Below the pieces are notes generated by a model, which saw nothing but the letters and a program-made list of their open reading frames with translations, had not been told where the DNA came from and ran no database searches. Position numbers and translations under genes: made by a program. A stretch of 42,123 bases of DNA, from assembly GCA_031281385.1 (NCBI GenBank), contig JAITFL010000058.1:1-42123 (forward strand), read 5' to 3'. Positions 39,702 through 42,123 of this stretch are shown one piece after another; positions within the stretch are counted from its first letter, which is position 1, and each line of letters begins with the position of its first letter. Source of the DNA: Holophagales bacterium (GTDB lineage Bacteria; Acidobacteriota; Holophagae; Holophagales; Holophagaceae).

Positions 39702-40913
39702 ATGGCAGAAGTCAGCGCCAAATCCAAAGCACTGATAGAACAAGAAAACAAGTATGGGGCCCAAAACTACGGCCCGTTGGACGTTGTGTGCGCAAAAGGG
39801 GAAGGCGTGTTTCTCTATGACGTCGATGGCAAAAAATACATGGATTTCCTGTCCGCTTACAGCGCCGTGAACCAAGGCCACAACCACCCGCGCATAGCCG
39901 AGGCGATGATAGGCCAGATCACAAAGCTGAACCTGACCAGCCGGGCATTCCGAAACGACACATTCCCGCCGCTGCTGGAAAAATTGTGCAAGCTGACGGG
40001 CTTCGACAAAGCCCTTTTGATGAATTCGGGCGCAGAGGCAGTGGAAACGGCGATAAAGGCAATCCGCAAATGGGCCTACGACGTCAAGGGCATAGAGTAC
40101 CCAACGGCAGAAATAATAGTCGCAGAAGGCAATTTCCATGGCCGGACTACCACCATCGTTGGCTTCAGCACAGACCCAGACAGCAACGGCGGCTTTGGGC
40201 CGTTCACCCCTGGTTTCAATATAGTGCCTTATGGTGACTCTCAATCAGTGGAAAAGGCCATTACGCCCAAGACCGCCGCCATTTTTGTCGAGCCTATCCA
40301 AGGCGAGGGCGGCGTGGTCATTCCGCCAAAGGGCTACTTAAAGGCTCTAAGGGAGATCGCCGACTCCAACAAGTGCCTCTTGATCCTAGACGAAATCCAG
40401 TCCGGGCTTGGGCGCACCGGCAAAATGTTCGCATTCGAGCACGAGGGCATCAGGCCAGACGGCGTGACCATCGGCAAAGCCCTTTCTGGTGGCTTCTACC
40501 CCATCAGCGCGTTCCTTGCGTCAAAGGAAGTGATGGACGTATTCACGCCAGGCATACATGGCTCCACCTATGGCGGCAACCCCTTGGCATGCGCCGTGGC
40601 ATCAGAAGCTTTGGACGTTTTGATGGAAGAAAACCTGATAGAAAAATCCGCCGAGCTTGGCGTGCATTTTGACAGGCTGCTGCGGGGCATGAAAACCGAA
40701 AAGGTTCAGGAAATTAGGTGCCTTGGCCTTTGGGCAGGAATCCAGCTCAAAGAGTCCGCCGGAAAGGCAAGGCCCTATTGCTATAAGCTCAAAGATCGCG
40801 GGATATTGTGCAAAGACACGCACGAACAGACAATCCGCCTTGCCCCACCTCTGACGATCACAAAAGACCAGTTGGAATGGGCAGTGGGCCAGATCGCGGA
40901 AGTTCTTGGATAA
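39702..40913 (+). CDS. rocD: Ornithine--oxo-acid aminotransferase
   Basis: A 403-residue PLP-dependent class III aminotransferase converting ornithine and 2-oxoglutarate to glutamate semialdehyde and glutamate. The N-terminal stretch ENKYGAQNYGPLDVV is characteristic of ornithine aminotransferase rather than acetylornithine aminotransferase. DFLSAYSAVNQGHNHPRI, NSGAEAVETAIK, GNFHGRTTT, LILDEIQSGLGRTG and the PLP lysine K259 in TIGKALSGG are present. ATG 39702 is preceded by GGAGG. Divergent from carAB, which uses carbamoyl phosphate with ornithine: an arginine/ornithine neighbourhood. Some argD-type activity cannot be excluded. Confidence 0.93.
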   Translation: MAEVSAKSKALIEQENKYGAQNYGPLDVVCAKGEGVFLYDVDGKKYMDFLSAYSAVNQGHNHPRIAEAMIGQITKLNLTSRAFRNDTFPPLLEKLCKLTGFDKALLMNSGAEAVETAIKAIRKWAYDVKGIEYPTAEIIVAEGNFHGRTTTIVGFSTDPDSNGGFGPFTPGFNIVPYGDSQSVEKAITPKTAAIFVEPIQGEGGVVIPPKGYLKALREIADSNKCLLILDEIQSGLGRTGKMFAFEHEGIRPDGVTIGKALSGGFYPISAFLASKEVMDVFTPGIHGSTYGGNPLACAVASEALDVLMEENLIEKSAELGVHFDRLLRGMKTEKVQEIRCLGLWAGIQLKESAGKARPYCYKLKDRGILCKDTHEQTIRLAPPLTITKDQLEWAVGQIAEVLG

Positions 40914-41004
40914 TGAAATGGTATGATTTGGCGTAAGGCGGCAAGCTGATACCAAATTGCGTTCAATAAATTAGCAACCCACATTTTTCACAGGAGAAGG
41001 GCCG

Positions 41005-42123
41005 ATGCCAATAAAGCACAGCATCAAGTCAATACTAGTTGCACTGGCGACGTTGGCAGCACTGCCAGCCGCTCTAGCGCAGGCCGCGCCAAAAAAAGGG
41101 CAGTCGCAGACCGTAGCGTCTCCCAATGGCTCAATAGTCGTGTCCGTTGCCGCTGGGGCCGACCTCAGATGGTCGGTAACGATGAATGGGCAGCCCGTCC
41201 TACTGCCGTCCAAAATAGGCATGGCGTTTAACTCAGATAAGGTCATCGGCAAGAACCCTGTCATAAGGTCATCCAAAACCGCCACCGTTGACCAAGTGCT
41301 GCGCCCAGTCCTGAAAATCAAAAGGGCAGAAATAAAGGATCGCTACAACGAAAGGCGCATAGACTTTGCCGGGGATTATTCCCTCATCGTCCGCGCATAC
41401 GATGACGGCGTCGCCTACAGGTTTTCCACCAAGCTCCCCGGAAACGTGGAAGTGATGTCCGAGGACGCCGAGTTTCAGTTTTCGGCAAACCACAAAATGT
41501 ACTTCCCCGAAGAGGCCAGCTTCTTTTCGCACCAAGAGCGACAATATTTGCACATAGTTTTAAGCGAGGTAGGCAATAGGTTCTGTTCGCTCCCAGCAAT
41601 CGTAGAGACTGGCCCACCCGCATCAACCGCCAAGATCGCCATAACCGAGGCAGACCTATTGGACTACCCTGGGATGAACCTGACAGGCGCGGGAAGGCCA
41701 AACTGCCTAAAGGGCTTGTTCCCATACTACCCGGCCAAAGTAGAGCTGCGCGGCGACAGGGCAGAAAGGGTATTGGAACGCGAACAGTTCATGGCAAAGA
41801 CCAAAGGCGCCAGAGATTTCCCTTGGCGCGTGCTGGTGCTTGCGGAAAACGACTCGACATTTTTAGAAACAGACATTGTCTATCGCCTAGCCTCTGAAAC
41901 GCGCCTGACTGACACCAGTTGGATCAAGTCCGGCAAAGTTTCATGGGACTGGTGGAACGCCACCAACATCTACGGGGTCTCCTTCCGCGCCGGCATCAAC
42001 ACCGAAACTTACAAGCATTACATAGATTTTGCGGCAGAAAATGACATCGAGTACATCCTTCTTGATGAAGGCTGGTACAAGCTGGGGGATCTGATGACAC
42101 AGACTCAAGACATCAACATGGAC
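41005..42123 (+). CDS. GH97-family glycoside hydrolase (alpha-glucosidase/galactosidase type), partial
   Basis: The first 373 codons of a secreted enzyme that continues past the window's right edge. A signal peptide (KSILVALATLAALPAALAQA) is followed by the GH97 N-terminal beta-sandwich (SPNGSIVVSVAAGADLRWSVTMNGQPVL in content, through FPWRVLVLAE). The start of the catalytic barrel comes next, with the hallmark KVSWDWWN...GVSFRAGINTETYKHYIDFAAENDIEYILLDEGWY in content. Catalytic residues further on are outside the window, so inverting (glucosidase) and retaining (galactosidase) types cannot be separated. AGGAG lies upstream of ATG 41005. GH97 enzymes act in the periplasm on starch-like or galactose-containing glycans. 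Confidence 0.9.
   Translation, partial: MPIKHSIKSILVALATLAALPAALAQAAPKKGQSQTVASPNGSIVVSVAAGADLRWSVTMNGQPVLLPSKIGMAFNSDKVIGKNPVIRSSKTATVDQVLRPVLKIKRAEIKDRYNERRIDFAGDYSLIVRAYDDGVAYRFSTKLPGNVEVMSEDAEFQFSANHKMYFPEEASFFSHQERQYLHIVLSEVGNRFCSLPAIVETGPPASTAKIAITEADLLDYPGMNLTGAGRPNCLKGLFPYYPAKVELRGDRAERVLEREQFMAKTKGARDFPWRVLVLAENDSTFLETDIVYRLASETRLTDTSWIKSGKVSWDWWNATNIYGVSFRAGINTETYKHYIDFAAENDIEYILLDEGWYKLGDLMTQTQDINMD

Noticed and set aside
40919..40954. TGGTAT/ATACCA pair after rocD as a terminator
   Set aside because: Only 6 bp with a 24-nt loop and no T-run; too weak to list.
1..42123. tRNA, rRNA, tmRNA, RNase P or riboswitch genes
   Set aside because: No cloverleaf with a TTCGANNC arm and no conserved cores of these RNAs were recognised by eye; a covariance-model scan could still find one, mainly in 19200-19881.

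Overview
The window reads as chromosomal DNA of a Gram-negative bacterium. A TamB/AsmA-type envelope protein, a Lol/Sec-style secreted GH97 enzyme and a ferredoxin-dependent 2-oxoacid oxidoreductase (korDABC) are present, and GTG and TTG starts are common. The Ser/Thr kinase, the PilZ protein, GH97 and korDABC fit a non-proteobacterial lineage such as the PVC/FCB assemblage or a candidate phylum. No rRNA or tRNA is present, so I cannot place it more precisely. Most of the window is GC-rich housekeeping DNA with three or four accessory patches.

Layout. 1-5.4 kb: a gene end, an S4/RluA pseudouridine synthase with a long basic tail, two tandemly duplicated double-receiver proteins, an EamA transporter and a DinB-fold protein. 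5.5-10 kb: valS, then a secreted RCC1-repeat protein whose gene lies between inverted copies of a ~28-bp repeat. 10-15.6 kb: a Xer-type recombinase on the minus strand, acpP-fabF (fatty acid synthesis) behind a promoter with an overlapping palindrome, uvrB, and a DUF116-like protein. 15.6-20 kb is accessory: a third copy of the 28-bp repeat, a small gene interrupted by TGA, a cysteine-rich protein with an internal duplication, a small conserved hypothetical, a YchJ-like protein, an SPFH-ribbon-helix-helix operon with an operator-like palindrome, and about 680 bp of hairpin-rich non-coding DNA. 19.9-22.8 kb: korDABC.

22.8-27.2 kb is a clearly AT-richer minus-strand island. It encodes a small unknown protein, a beta-class DPPY methyltransferase, a Dam/D12-family methyltransferase and a 688-residue protein with two PD-(D/E)XK-like signatures. 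I read it as a horizontally acquired restriction-modification (RM) operon; two adenine methyltransferases suggest an asymmetric recognition site.

27.3-33.7 kb (minus) is a tightly packed operon: Ser/Thr kinase with a zinc ribbon, TamB-like protein, MoaD/ThiS-like protein and Mrp ATPase. A PilZ protein is transcribed divergently from it. 35.2-39.5 kb: carA-carB (minus), divergent from ornithine aminotransferase (plus), with a 12-bp palindrome between them. The window ends inside a secreted GH97 glycosidase.

The best candidates for something new are the RM island and its double-signature nuclease candidate, the SPFH-RHH operon with its operator, the cysteine-rich duplicated protein, the duplicated pseudo-receiver/receiver pair, and the dispersed 28-bp repeat.
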